Assembly (NCBI RefSeq): GCF_003428695.1
Contig: NZ_QURH01000215.1
Location: 1-46,776 of the forward strand
DNA: 46,776 nucleotides
From: Actinomadura logoneensis
GTDB lineage: Bacteria > Actinomycetota > Actinomycetes > Streptosporangiales > Streptosporangiaceae
Direction of reading: 5' to 3'
Made by a program: the position numbers and the translations under genes. Under the pieces are notes generated by a model. The model ran no database searches. It was not told where the DNA came from and worked only from the letters and a program-made list of their open reading frames with translations. Positions within the stretch are counted from its first letter, which is position 1; every line of letters starts with the position of its first letter. Below are positions 24,665 through 34,424 of the stretch, one piece after another.

Positions 24665-26518
24665 TCAGCAGGTGCAGCGGAGACGCTTCGGCGCGGAACA
24701 CACCTCGAAAACGAAATCGATCTCCGGTGGGGTGAAACGCCGTATGATCATGGAATCGGAGAACGCGGGATCGGCTGCGTACAGGTTCGGATCAATGTCG
24801 TCGAACAGGTCGCGCAGCAAGGCGACCAGAGCCTCGGTCCGGGTTCGGACCGGCGACTCCTCGGCGTGATACGCGGCTCCCAGTGCCTCGGCGATGCTCG
24901 CCGCCTTCCATGGACGCGACTTCTCTTCGGTGATGCCGAGCCACTGTTCGATCGTGCCGTCCAGTCGCACTCCACCTTTACAGGTCGAGCCTTGGTCGCA
25001 CGCGGCGGCGGACAACGCGGCCAGAGCCGCGTTGTCCCGGCAGTGGTTGTTCTTGTACTCGTTGGTGCCCGGCTGACGTCGTGCCGCGTCCTCGTCCCAG
25101 AGCACCACGTGGGGGACGCCGGCGAGAGAGAGGGTCGCCGACGCCCGATGCAACTCGAATTTTCCGCCCGCGTCGAAGACACCGACGTTCGGGCCGATGC
25201 TCGTAAGGTGACCGCGCCGGTTCAGCCATTCGAACAACAGCGCGTCGCTGCTGCCCTCGACCACCACCACCTGATCGGCGAAGAAGGCGGCGGCACTGCG
25301 TGGGTCCAGATCATAGAGAACGCGTGTGTATTCCTGGGTGGGGTCCGGTTTGCGAAAACTCTTGAAACACGTTTGCGAGGCTTGCGCATAGGCGGATCGG
25401 TAGCCCACCGCATCGATGATCTCTGCCGTCCGATCAGGTGCGGGCGAACTGGCCTTGATCCGGCCGACGACACGGTGCACGCGCGTGATCCCCTCGGGCG
25501 GCACCTCGGCCACGGACAACGCCGTCGGGTCGTGCGTGCTGATCGTCACCGCCGTGTTCCCGGATTTGGTGAGTTCCCGCAGGTCCTGCGCGAGGCGGGA
25601 GACCTGGGCCGGGTGCAGGAACGCTTCCGGTTCCTCGAACAGGATCCAGCGGAAGGGGTTGTCCTTCGCCTGGGAACGAAGGCCCGCCGCCGCCTGGATG
25701 AGCGCGGCGATCAGTGTGCGTTGGACGCCCGCGCCCTGGGATTCGGCGGGTCTCGCCTCGCCGTCCTGTCGTAGCTGCAACTCGACCAGGTGGCGCATGA
25801 TGAACTCGGCCGAGACCGTGCCGAAGTCGACCTTCGCCGTCAGCTGCCAGGGACTCAGAGCGTCGTCGAGGCGGTTCTCCAGCGCGGTGAGCGGCCCTCT
25901 CGCCAGCATGTCCCTGAGCGCTCGTACGCCGGACGAGACCGAGGCCACGAGGTTGTCGGTCACGGAACCGTCGAAGGCCATGACCAGGATGTCGCGGAGC
26001 GGGGACGGCTCGCTGGACGAGGTGTGGTCCTTCGTCCGGGTGGTGATCGGAACGTACACGCACTGCCCGAGCTTGCCCGATGTCGCCTCCCAGCCGGTCG
26101 GCAACAGCTCCCCGCCTCCCGGCGGGACGAAGTAGAACTCCCCGGCCGCGTGCCGGCCGTCCTGGGAGAGGTAGCGGCGGACGCTGAGCATCCCGTCCTC
26201 CAACAGGGACGTTCCCGAGACGCCTTCGTCCCTGTCCGCCGCGCTCTGCTCGACATCGTCGCTGTGCAGCACCAGCTGATCGGCCTCCGCGGGTTCCACT
26301 GCATAGGTGATCTCCACCCAGGAAGGGTCAGACGTGTCCCGCCATGGCCGGTCGCGCCGCTCGTCCCACGCCAGCGTGCCGTAGAACAGCCGGATCGCGT
26401 CCAGCAACGTCGTCTTACCTGCGTTGTTCGGGCCGATCAGGGCGCTGAAGAGGCGGGGATGGAAGGTGACGTCCCGTGCGCCGCGGATGTTGTGCACGGT
26501 GACTCGGAGGGGACGCAT
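24665..26518 (-). CDS. OLD-family ATPase/TOPRIM nuclease (GajA-like)
   Basis: A 617-residue protein from ATG 26518 (AGGAG upstream). The N-terminal ABC/SMC-type ATPase has Walker A GPNNAGKTT at 29-37 and Walker B/D-loop WILFEEPEAFLHPAQ, followed by a switch His (VTISTHDPTAL). The C-terminal TOPRIM domain has Glu421 in VVVVEGSSD and Asp475/Asp477 in VVLWDED. This architecture is that of OLD nucleases such as GajA of the Gabija antiphage system. The helicase gene lies 31 bp upstream on the same strand. Role in phage defence is inferred from architecture and neighbourhood. Confidence 0.85.
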   Translation of the reverse strand: MRPLRVTVHNIRGARDVTFHPRLFSALIGPNNAGKTTLLDAIRLFYGTLAWDERRDRPWRDTSDPSWVEITYAVEPAEADQLVLHSDDVEQSAADRDEGVSGTSLLEDGMLSVRRYLSQDGRHAAGEFYFVPPGGGELLPTGWEATSGKLGQCVYVPITTRTKDHTSSSEPSPLRDILVMAFDGSVTDNLVASVSSGVRALRDMLARGPLTALENRLDDALSPWQLTAKVDFGTVSAEFIMRHLVELQLRQDGEARPAESQGAGVQRTLIAALIQAAAGLRSQAKDNPFRWILFEEPEAFLHPAQVSRLAQDLRELTKSGNTAVTISTHDPTALSVAEVPPEGITRVHRVVGRIKASSPAPDRTAEIIDAVGYRSAYAQASQTCFKSFRKPDPTQEYTRVLYDLDPRSAAAFFADQVVVVEGSSDALLFEWLNRRGHLTSIGPNVGVFDAGGKFELHRASATLSLAGVPHVVLWDEDAARRQPGTNEYKNNHCRDNAALAALSAAACDQGSTCKGGVRLDGTIEQWLGITEEKSRPWKAASIAEALGAAYHAEESPVRTRTEALVALLRDLFDDIDPNLYAADPAFSDSMIIRRFTPPEIDFVFEVCSAPKRLRCTC

Positions 26519-26549
26519 CGGGGGGAGGCTCCTCGTTCCGTCGGGAGGA

Positions 26550-28658
26550 TCAGCGCGGCAGGAAACGGCTGGGGGCGCCGTGGTAGGAGACATGCAGGCG
26601 GTCGCGGGCGCGAGTGCACGCGACGTACAGCACGCACCTCTCCCGCTGGAGGCTTTCGGAGTGCGCGGCGGGATCGGTCTCTTCGGGGACCACCGCTCTC
26701 GGGTGCGGCATCATGCCCTCCTGCACCTCGACGACCGCGACGCACTGGAACTCCAGGCCCTTGATGTCGTGCATCGTCCCGACCTGGACGGCGTGACCCG
26801 TCGCCCCGAACGCCTCGGTGGCGATCCCCGACTGCCGGAGCCGCTTCTGCAGGTCACCGGCGCGGTAGCGGACCCGCGCGACGACGCCGATCGCGCCCGG
26901 TTCGACGCCGGCGGCGAGCCACCCCCGCACCTGCTCGACGACGGCGTCGAACTCCTCGTCCCCGTCCGCGAACCGCCGCACGATCGGACGGCGGCCGTGC
27001 ATGGGGGACTCGAAGTCGTCGAGGGTGTTCGGCCATCCTTCGAGTTCGGCCTCGGTCACCAACCCCAGGACGCGGCGTGCCCAGTCCAGGATCTCCTGGG
27101 TGCTCCGGTAACTGATGGTCAGCCGCTTGGTGCGTCCGCCGGTGATGTTGACGCCGGTGTCCCGCATGGCGACCCGGTGCTGCCAGATCCGCTGGTGCGG
27201 GTCACCGACGAGGAACAGGTCATCGGGGCCTTCGGCGACGGCGGCGCGGAGCATCCGCCATTGCGCCGGGTGCAGGTCCTGGGCCTCGTCCACGACGATG
27301 TGCCGATAGGGATGCGAGCCGCTACGGACTAGTGCGCCGGCCGCTTCGGCGGGGATCTCGGTGAACGTCCAGCATCCGTTCGGGGGCATGGCCCGCAGAC
27401 GTTCCTTCAACGCCTCGATGGCCCCCCAGAGGACGGTTCGTAGCTCCGGGGAGAGCGCGGCCTTGCGGCCCCGGCGTTTGACTTTCCGGTAGACGTCGAG
27501 CGTGCGGATGTCCTGCGCGAGGATGACCTGCTCCCACTCGTCCAAGACGAACTCGTCGGCGGGCCCGGCGTCGGGTGTGGACATCTCCTGGAGAAGGTCA
27601 CGACGGCTGATCGGCGTGGGCTGCCAGCCGTCGGCGAACGTGCGCAGGATGCCCATCGCGACCTGGTGGATGTGCACGACCTCGACTCGCGCGCGTTCCT
27701 TCGGGTCCTCGATGAGCAGGTCGAGCTGGCGGCGGAGCTCGGCAGCCAGCGACTTGGTGTGCGTGGTGACCAGGATCGGCGTACCGTCGTCGTGGCGGTA
27801 GCGCCGGGCGAGATGGGCTGCGCGGTGCAGGGCGGTGACGGTCTTGCCGGTGCCCGCGCCGCCGGTGACCATGATCGAGCCCGGGTAGGACGGCTGGTAG
27901 GCGATGCGCCGCTGCATCGGGTGCAGGAAGATCCGCCAGAGCGCGAACGGCGGCTGGAGCATCTTCTGAAGCTCCTCCGGCCCCTCGATCAGCGCCACCT
28001 GGTCCGGGGTGCGTTGGATCGCCGTGGCCAGGTCCTCGACGTCCACTGAGGCGGGGGCCTCGGCGTCCACCAGGTTCTTGCTGAGCTCGTCCCAGATCTT
28101 CTCGGGCTCCATGTGCGCGGCGAACGCCACCAGGACGTCGTACTGGAGCGGCGGGAGCAGATGCGCGAGAGCGTCGAGGTGTTCCTCGCGGGCGAGGTGC
28201 CGGATCAGGGGGAGGAGCTTGTCGTCGATGCCGAACGCGAGCAGGTCGGCGTCCTTGACGTGGGAGAAGAGCCGGTCGGACGTGTCCTCGGCCGTGATCT
28301 CCAGTGCCGTGCCGACCGCCCGCAGTTGTTCTTCGTCCCGGCTCTCCAGGACACCGAGCACGGTGTTCACGGTGAACACCCGGCTCATCGCGTACTTGAT
28401 CGCCTGGTCGTGCGGCAGGACGCGCAGGAGGCAGAACAGGTCGCCCGATTCAGGGGCGAGCACGACGCCGCGCCAGAACCGGTCGATGCGGATGGTGCGG
28501 ATCCGCGGGTCGCGGGAGTTGCGCAGCTTCTCCAGGTGGAGGCCCGCATGGGTGTGCTTCGCGAACCTGCTGATCGCCTCCCGCACGGCCTTCTGCACCG
28601 GCTTTTCCAGCGTGGTGAACTCGGCGAGGAAATCCTTGGAGATCGCCAGCTGGGCCAC
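26550..28658 (-). CDS. UvrD/Rep-like helicase with N-terminal RelE/ParE-like domain
   Basis: GTG 28658 (GGAGG 10 nt upstream) gives 702 residues; an open frame reaches 28703. Residues 1-110 look like a RelE/ParE toxin fold: KDFLAEFTTLEKPVQKAVRE, GLHLEKLRNSRDPRIRTIRI, DRFWRGVVLAP, LLRVLPHDQAIKYA. From about residue 240 follows a superfamily 1A helicase: Walker A GGAGTGKT with Lys272, VVDEAQD starting at Asp457, VGDPHQRIWQHR, SYRSTQEILDWA, GTMHDIKGLEFQCV and LYVACTRARDRLHV. It would partner the downstream OLD nuclease, as GajB does GajA, but it is longer and comes first. Confidence 0.87.
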   Translation of the reverse strand: MAQLAISKDFLAEFTTLEKPVQKAVREAISRFAKHTHAGLHLEKLRNSRDPRIRTIRIDRFWRGVVLAPESGDLFCLLRVLPHDQAIKYAMSRVFTVNTVLGVLESRDEEQLRAVGTALEITAEDTSDRLFSHVKDADLLAFGIDDKLLPLIRHLAREEHLDALAHLLPPLQYDVLVAFAAHMEPEKIWDELSKNLVDAEAPASVDVEDLATAIQRTPDQVALIEGPEELQKMLQPPFALWRIFLHPMQRRIAYQPSYPGSIMVTGGAGTGKTVTALHRAAHLARRYRHDDGTPILVTTHTKSLAAELRRQLDLLIEDPKERARVEVVHIHQVAMGILRTFADGWQPTPISRRDLLQEMSTPDAGPADEFVLDEWEQVILAQDIRTLDVYRKVKRRGRKAALSPELRTVLWGAIEALKERLRAMPPNGCWTFTEIPAEAAGALVRSGSHPYRHIVVDEAQDLHPAQWRMLRAAVAEGPDDLFLVGDPHQRIWQHRVAMRDTGVNITGGRTKRLTISYRSTQEILDWARRVLGLVTEAELEGWPNTLDDFESPMHGRRPIVRRFADGDEEFDAVVEQVRGWLAAGVEPGAIGVVARVRYRAGDLQKRLRQSGIATEAFGATGHAVQVGTMHDIKGLEFQCVAVVEVQEGMMPHPRAVVPEETDPAAHSESLQRERCVLYVACTRARDRLHVSYHGAPSRFLPR

Positions 28659-28827
28659 GGGCGCAGTCCCTCCGGGGCAGGGGTTCGGGCGGCGGGGACG
28701 CACATCCTAACCCCTTGATCATCTTCGTGTCGCCAGAACGGTCAAGGTGATCGAATCCGCCCTGTCCGGCGGGTTCGTCGGGGCTCGGCGAATAGTGTGA
28801 GGGGGACGCCTGGAGAGGGGGACGCGG

Positions 28828-29403
28828 ATGACGATCACCAGGCCCCTCCCCGGAAAGCTGCGCCGGACCGCCGACGACATCGAGCGTGAGAGCGGCGGGG
28901 CCCTGTACGTCGAGATCATCGAAGGCGCTCTGGTGATGCGTCCCGCTCCGCCTGGCCGGCACGCCCTCACCGTGGTCCGCGTCCGCGACGCCCTCGGCGC
29001 CCGCGCGGCACGGAACGGTCTGGCCGCAGCCGACACGGTTTCCATCCCTCTGCCGGACGATCCGGACGACTACGCCACGCCGGACCTCGCGGTGCTGCCG
29101 CCGGCCAGCCTGGACACCGACGACTGGCTGATTCCGGGAGACGAGTTCGTCCTCGCGGTCGAGGTCGCCTCACCGTCGGAGTCCCGGCCGTCCATCGCGG
29201 CCAAGACCGCGTGGTACTCGCGTTCGCTGGTCGGCGCCCTGCTCTACCTGTCGCCCGGCACCGGCGAATGGACGGTCAGCAGTGAGCCGCGCGGCGACGG
29301 GACGTGGGTGACCACCTCGTCCGGCGTCTACGGCGAGAAGATCACCCTGCCCGAGCCGCTCGGCGCCCTGGACACCACGGATCTGCCCCGCTACGGCGAC
29401 TGA
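28828..29403 (+). CDS. Uma2-family restriction-endonuclease-like protein
   Basis: A 191-residue protein. The Uma2 (DUF820) core reads [11 protein letters not shown], then [35 protein letters not shown], giving the PD...E-V-x-S-P...K pattern of a PD-(D/E)xK fold. ATG 28828 follows GGAGAGGGG. It lies between the divergent helicase gene and hsdM. Biological role of the family is not settled; this one may be a mobile-element or defence nuclease. Confidence 0.85.
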   Translation: MTITRPLPGKLRRTADDIERESGGALYVEIIEGALVMRPAPPGRHALTVVRVRDALGARAARNGLAAADTVSIPLPDDPDDYATPDLAVLPPASLDTDDWLIPGDEFVLAVEVASPSESRPSIAAKTAWYSRSLVGALLYLSPGTGEWTVSSEPRGDGTWVTTSSGVYGEKITLPEPLGALDTTDLPRYGD

Positions 29404-29513
29404 CTCGCGGGACCGGAAACGGTCACCTCGCGGTTTCCTCCCGAACGGCGCGCCCATCCGCGCCCGGCCGCTATCGTCTAGCCGACGATCTTCAGCGGGG
29501 AGGGGCCGTTTTC

Positions 29514-31973
29514 GTGGCGAAGTTGACATTGCCGCAGCTAGAGGCACATCTGTTCGGTGCGGCGGACATCCTTCGCGGCAAGATGGACGCCTCGGAGTTC
29601 AAGGAGTACATCTTCGGGATGCTGTTCCTGAAGCGGTGCTCCGACCAGTTCGACGTGCTGTTCGAGCGGGTCGTCCAGGAGCAGGTCGCCGCCGGGAAGA
29701 GCGAGAGCGCGGCAAGGTCGATCGCCGACAACCCCGTCTGGTACGACGGACACGACTTCTACGTCCCGGAGAAGGCCCGCTGGAGCTACCTCGTCGACAA
29801 CTCCAGGCGCAAGGGCGTCGGTGACCTGCTGAACAAGGCCCTCGAGGCGCTGGAGGAGGCCAACACCTCCGCGCTGGAGGGCGTTGTCGGCCACATCGAC
29901 TTCACCCGCAAGGTCGGCAAGACCTCCCTGCCGGACAAGCGGCTCCAGGAACTGATCTCGCACTTCGGGATCTACCGGCTCCGCAACGACGACTTCGAGT
30001 TCCCCGACCTGCTCGGGGCCGCGTACGAGTATCTGATCGGCGAGTTCGCCGACTCGGCGGGCAAGAAGGGCGGCGAGTTCTACACGCCGCGCGGGGTCGT
30101 CCGGATGATGGTCCGCCTGGTCGAGCCGAAGGCGGACATGCGGGTGTACGACCCGTGCTCGGGCTCCGGCGGCATGCTGATCATGGCGAAGGAGTATGTC
30201 GCCGAGGCGGGCGAGGACGCCAGGAACCTGTCCCTGTTCGGCCAGGAGGCCAACGGTGGCACCTGGGCGATGTCCAAGATGAACATGATCCTGCACGGGA
30301 TCACCGACGCGGAGATCGAGAACGAGGACACCCTCGCCAACCCGCAGTTCCCGGACGGGCGCGGGGGCCTGGAGAAGTTCGACCGGATCCTCACGAATCC
30401 GCCGTTCTCCCTGAACTACGACCCGGACACCGTCCAGCACGGTGAGCGGTTCGTCTACGGCTGGACGCCGGGGACGGGCAAGAAGGCCGACCTGATGTTC
30501 GCCCAGCACATCCTGTCGGTGCTCAAGCCCGACGGCATCGGCGGAGTGGTCATGCCGCACGGCGTGCTGTTCCGTGGCGGCGCGGAGCGGACGATCCGCG
30601 AGGGCATGATCGGGGACGATCGGCTGAAGGCCGTGATCGGCCTCGCCTCGAACCTGTTCTACGGGACGGGCATCCCCGCCTGCATCCTGATCCTGCGCGG
30701 CCCCGGCGAGCCGAAGAAGGAACATCGCGGGAAGGTGCTGTTCATCAACGCCGACCGCGAGTACCGCCAGGGACGCGCCCAGAACTACCTGGACCCCGAG
30801 CACGCCGAGAAGATCGTTTCCGCCTACCGCGCGTACGACGACGACCCGGACCTTGAGATCCCCGGCTTCGCCCGCGTCGTCTCCGTGGAGGAGCTGGCGG
30901 AGAACGAGTACAACCTCAACATCCGCCGGTACGTGGACAACACCCCGCCGCCGGAGCCCCAGGACGTCCGCGCCCACCTGCACGGCGGCGTTCCCAAGTC
31001 CGAGGTGGCCGCGCACGCGGAGGCGTTCGCCGCGTATGGCATCGACGTGACGACTCTGTTCGCCGAGCGGGACGCGGAGTACAACGACTTCCCGGCGGAC
31101 GGTTGGGAGACGGCCGTCGAACGCATCCCGGACCTCGCCCGCCCCGCCGAAAACCGCCTGCGGGAGGCGTTCGACCGCTGGTGGGACAGCCACGGCAAAC
31201 GTCTCCGCGAGCTGCCCGAGACCAGGCGCATCATGGAGACCCGCGCCGAGCTGCTGGACTCCTTCGTGGCGGAGCTGGAGCCGGTCGGGCCGCTGGACCG
31301 CTTCCAGCTCGCCGGCGCGATCGCCTCGTGGTGGGGTGGCGTCCAGTACGACATCCGGACGCTGGCGTACCACCGGTTCAGCGGTGTGGTGCAGGGATGG
31401 CTGACCAGCATCCAGACGGCCTTCGACGAGAACGGCCCGGCTGCGGTCATGAACGCCCAGCGCCTCGCGGCCGAGAAGCGCAAGGCCCGAGAGCACCCGC
31501 TCGTTCCGTTCGTGCTCGCCGACTACCTCAACGAGCTGGAGAAGGCCGAGAACGAACGCGCCGAACTCGACGCCAAGGTCAAAGCCGCGACGGCTTCACC
31601 CTCGGACGAGGAAGGTGAGGGCGGCGGTGAGGCCGAGGAGATCGATCCGGCCGAGCTCAAGCGCCTCAAGGCTCGGCTCGCTGCGGCCAAGAAGCGCGTC
31701 AAGACGCTGGAGAACACCTTCGTCCACGAGTTGGCCATTGGAGTCCAGAAGATCCACGACGCGGAGACCGAGCCCGACCTCGTGATGCGCATCCTCAAGG
31801 CGAACCTGGCCACGGGACTGGACGCCCGAATGGCCACCGGCCGCCGCGCCCTCACCGACCGCTACCGCACCTGGGCCGACAAGTACGCGGTCACCCTCCG
31901 AGAGCTGGAATCCGAACGAGCCGCAGCCGCCGCCCGCGTGGACGCCATGCTGAAGGAGCTCGGCTATGCCTGA
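29514..31973 (+). CDS. hsdM: Type I restriction-modification methyltransferase HsdM
   Basis: An 819-residue N6-adenine methyltransferase subunit from GTG 29514 (GGGGAGGGG upstream). N-terminal HsdM helical domain ([27 protein letters not shown]), then the catalytic domain with the SAM site DPCSGSGGM at residue 213 and NPPF at 295. The C-terminal third is an extension of about 300 residues with a long coiled coil ([39 protein letters not shown]). That makes it longer than classical HsdM (about 500). It overlaps hsdS by 8 bp. Modifies host DNA at the site read by HsdS. Confidence 0.95.
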   Translation: MAKLTLPQLEAHLFGAADILRGKMDASEFKEYIFGMLFLKRCSDQFDVLFERVVQEQVAAGKSESAARSIADNPVWYDGHDFYVPEKARWSYLVDNSRRKGVGDLLNKALEALEEANTSALEGVVGHIDFTRKVGKTSLPDKRLQELISHFGIYRLRNDDFEFPDLLGAAYEYLIGEFADSAGKKGGEFYTPRGVVRMMVRLVEPKADMRVYDPCSGSGGMLIMAKEYVAEAGEDARNLSLFGQEANGGTWAMSKMNMILHGITDAEIENEDTLANPQFPDGRGGLEKFDRILTNPPFSLNYDPDTVQHGERFVYGWTPGTGKKADLMFAQHILSVLKPDGIGGVVMPHGVLFRGGAERTIREGMIGDDRLKAVIGLASNLFYGTGIPACILILRGPGEPKKEHRGKVLFINADREYRQGRAQNYLDPEHAEKIVSAYRAYDDDPDLEIPGFARVVSVEELAENEYNLNIRRYVDNTPPPEPQDVRAHLHGGVPKSEVAAHAEAFAAYGIDVTTLFAERDAEYNDFPADGWETAVERIPDLARPAENRLREAFDRWWDSHGKRLRELPETRRIMETRAELLDSFVAELEPVGPLDRFQLAGAIASWWGGVQYDIRTLAYHRFSGVVQGWLTSIQTAFDENGPAAVMNAQRLAAEKRKAREHPLVPFVLADYLNELEKAENERAELDAKVKAATASPSDEEGEGGGEAEEIDPAELKRLKARLAAAKKRVKTLENTFVHELAIGVQKIHDAETEPDLVMRILKANLATGLDARMATGRRALTDRYRTWADKYAVTLRELESERAAAAARVDAMLKELGYA

Positions 31974-33177
31974 GCGTCGCATCGGAGTGCCGCAGATCGC
32001 GCATTGGCCTGAGATGCGGTTGGACAGCGTATGTGAGTTGATATCCCGAGGGACGGCGCCAGCGTACGTCGATGACAGTCCGATTCGTGTAATTGGACAG
32101 AGATGTGTCCGCGAATGGGGATTTGACGCATCGGCGACACGTGGACATGACCCTCGCGCGCTTAACGTCTTGCGCGCCAAAACAGGCGATGTTCTCTTGA
32201 ACTCCACAGGCGCTGGGACGATTGGACGCTCCTGCGTCTTTGGCGAAGTTGGAGATTTCGTCGTAGATAGCCATGTCACTATTCTGCGTCCTGCATTGGC
32301 GAAAATCAACCCGCGGTGGATGGAAATGCTCCTGAGGTCTCCTTGGGGGCAGCGGTATCTCGAAGCTCATTGCTTCACTGGATCAACCAATCAGGTAGAG
32401 CTATCGCGTTCCGAATTGGTGTCCACTGTAGTCCCAGTACCTCCGGTGGCGGAGCAGCGACGGATTGCGGAGGTTCTCGACGCGGTTGACCATCAGGATG
32501 CGATGCTGGAGGCGTGCCTCAAGAAAAAGGAGGTCATTGTAGGGGGCCTTATTTCGAGCCTCCTTGATTCGGTTTCATCGGTTGAATCTGAACTCTCCTC
32601 GTTTCTTTCTGGTCCACCTAAGAACGGCTACTCTCCGGTCGAAGTGGATAACTGGACCGGAGTGAAGGCGCTCGGACTTAGCTGCTTGACGCCTCGAGGG
32701 TTCCGTCCCGTTCAGCTGAAGAATGTTCCCTCTGGAGACTCAAGGAATCGTGCGGCGATGCTGGCTAACGGAGATCTCCTGATCAGTAGGGCCAACACGA
32801 GGGAGCTGGTCGGGTTGGCTGGCATCTACCGCGACGTCGGCGCTCCCTGCATCTACCCCGACTTGATGATGAGGGTCACGACGTCGGCGCAGTGTTTGCC
32901 AGAATTTCTGGAGCTACAACTGCTGGAAGGTCGCGTTCGGCGTCAAATTCAAGCCATGGCACAAGGAACGTCCGAGTCCATGGTGAAGATCAATTCACGT
33001 ACGGTGATGGAACTTCGCGTGAGAATTCCCGAGTTGGCTGAGCAGCGGAGAATCCTCGGCATCGTTGCCGCTGCCCGTTCAGAGGTTGAGTCGCTTTATC
33101 AAGAGCGTCAGCGGCTGCGGCTGCTGAAGCAAGGGCTGGCAGATGACCTGCTCACCGGCCGCACCAAGGTCGCCTGA
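31966..33177 (+). CDS. hsdS: Type I restriction-modification specificity subunit HsdS
   Basis: A 403-residue specificity subunit with two target-recognition halves. Each ends in a conserved helix start, [17 protein letters not shown] (about 160-176) and [17 protein letters not shown] (about 350-370). TRD1 carries [18 protein letters not shown] and TRD2 carries [18 protein letters not shown]. The DNA from about 32030 to 33100 is visibly more AT-rich than its neighbours and uses A/T third positions, a common sign that hsdS TRDs came by transfer. The ATG overlaps the hsdM stop. Confidence 0.93.
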   Translation: MPERRIGVPQIAHWPEMRLDSVCELISRGTAPAYVDDSPIRVIGQRCVREWGFDASATRGHDPRALNVLRAKTGDVLLNSTGAGTIGRSCVFGEVGDFVVDSHVTILRPALAKINPRWMEMLLRSPWGQRYLEAHCFTGSTNQVELSRSELVSTVVPVPPVAEQRRIAEVLDAVDHQDAMLEACLKKKEVIVGGLISSLLDSVSSVESELSSFLSGPPKNGYSPVEVDNWTGVKALGLSCLTPRGFRPVQLKNVPSGDSRNRAAMLANGDLLISRANTRELVGLAGIYRDVGAPCIYPDLMMRVTTSAQCLPEFLELQLLEGRVRRQIQAMAQGTSESMVKINSRTVMELRVRIPELAEQRRILGIVAAARSEVESLYQERQRLRLLKQGLADDLLTGRTKVA

Positions 33178-33184
33178 TCAGCGG

Positions 33185-33793
33185 TTACATCTCTTCGAGG
33201 GTGCTGAAGGGAACGTCCAGCTTGATGCCCTCGGGGAGTTCGGTGGTGAGTGCACCTCGATGGACCTTGGCCAGGCGGTAGGCGCGGGCTGGCCAGTTGA
33301 GGCGGTATTCCTCCACTGAGTGGATGCGGGTGTTCTCCATGACCACGATGAGGAAGGCCGGGATTCGCTGGAAGGCGTACTCGGCCTTCTTGTCGACGAA
33401 GTCGGTGTCCTCGTTGGTGCTGGTGATCTCGACGGCCACCAGGACGTCAGCGGAGGTCAGCTTGCTTCCACGCTCGATGCAGCGGAGAACGCTGAGGTCC
33501 GGTCGGCGCAGAGTGAACCGCTTACGCTCGTCGGTGATGTGGGGATTCACGAAAGCGTATTTCATGTCCGTGTCCTGAAACACCTGGATGCACGGCTCGC
33601 AGGGCTTTGCCTCCATCAGAGCGGTTTGCAGCCGGAAGGCGACCACCCGGCGCTCAGGTGACGGGGGCTGGCAGAAGAAGGCGTTGCCCTCGACGACCTC
33701 GATGGTGTGGGCGACGTCCGCAGGCAGCGCCTCGTACTGCTCTTCCGAGATGAGGAGGCTGGACGGGTCGGGGGCCCAGGCCGGCTGAGTCAT
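33185..33793 (-). CDS. Uma2-family protein, second copy
   Basis: A 202-residue protein from ATG 33793 with GAGGAAACAC before it, convergent with hsdS (7-bp gap). Core motifs RRPDLSVLRCIERG, VLVAVEITSTNEDTDFVDKKAEYAFQRIPAFLIVV give the PD...E...K pattern of Uma2/PD-(D/E)xK folds. The sequence differs widely from the Uma2 protein at 28828. Together they flank hsdM-hsdS. Confidence 0.83.
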   Translation of the reverse strand: MTQPAWAPDPSSLLISEEQYEALPADVAHTIEVVEGNAFFCQPPSPERRVVAFRLQTALMEAKPCEPCIQVFQDTDMKYAFVNPHITDERKRFTLRRPDLSVLRCIERGSKLTSADVLVAVEITSTNEDTDFVDKKAEYAFQRIPAFLIVVMENTRIHSVEEYRLNWPARAYRLAKVHRGALTTELPEGIKLDVPFSTLEEM

Positions 33794-33904
33794 GTGTTTC
33801 CTCTTCGCATGTGACTGCTGGTGGACGCGCCGGCCCAGCCGACGCGCGGGCACCAGCGTTGTGTGTTGACATGTGCGCGGTTGGAAAGCGCGTCGAGCCA
33901 GGCC

Positions 33905-34321
33905 TCAGTAGGAGGTCTTGGGCATGAGGGCCCAGACGACCTTGCCGTGACCGGTGGCAGCGGGGCGGATGCCGGTCTCCTCCGCGTAGGCGGCGACGAT
34001 CAGGAGGCCGCGGCCGGACTCCGCGTCGAGAGGCGCATTGCACGGAACGGGGAGCACGGGGGACGGATCCCAGCATTCGAGCAGGGGGGCGCCTCCGTGG
34101 ACCGCGGTTCGGATGCGCAGCTCCCTGCCCGGAGCCGCGTTGAGTGCGTTGGTGACGATCTCGCTCATGACGAGGGTCGAGTCCTCGATCAGCGACTTGG
34201 TGAAGTTCCAGTTGAGGAGCGCGTAGCGGACGAGTTCCCGGGCCAGCACGGCCGAGGACGGCGTCGCCAGCAGGCTCATGCGGATCTCCGGGAAGCCCGG
34301 GGCGTACGTGTGATCGTTCAT
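33905..34321 (-). CDS. RsbW-like histidine-kinase-type ATPase (WhiJ-associated)
   Basis: A 138-residue GHKL ATP-binding protein without sensor domain: N-box VMSEIVTNALNAAPG (Glu/Asn), D-box LLECWDPSP and G-box ESGRGLLIVAAYAEETG. Such proteins act as anti-sigma factors or regulators. It is divergent from an XRE-DUF5753/DUF397 pair, forming the three-gene set known from whiJ-like loci of actinomycetes. Confidence 0.85.
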   Translation of the reverse strand: MNDHTYAPGFPEIRMSLLATPSSAVLARELVRYALLNWNFTKSLIEDSTLVMSEIVTNALNAAPGRELRIRTAVHGGAPLLECWDPSPVLPVPCNAPLDAESGRGLLIVAAYAEETGIRPAATGHGKVVWALMPKTSY

Positions 34322-34424
34322 CGAAACCGTCCGTGAGATTCTGCGAAGTCGCTCACAGGTTCACGCTCGGTGAGTTAGCGTGCACGCATTGCTGAACGTC
34401 GCATACACCTACCTCCCGGGGGCC

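Noticed and set aside
24383-25774. Plus-strand frame opposite the OLD nuclease
   Set aside because: Shadow frame without motifs; the minus strand has Walker and TOPRIM residues.
33794-33904. A tRNA or attachment site in the gap between the Uma2 and RsbW-like genes
   Set aside because: No cloverleaf or T-loop sequence could be found, and no integrase is nearby.
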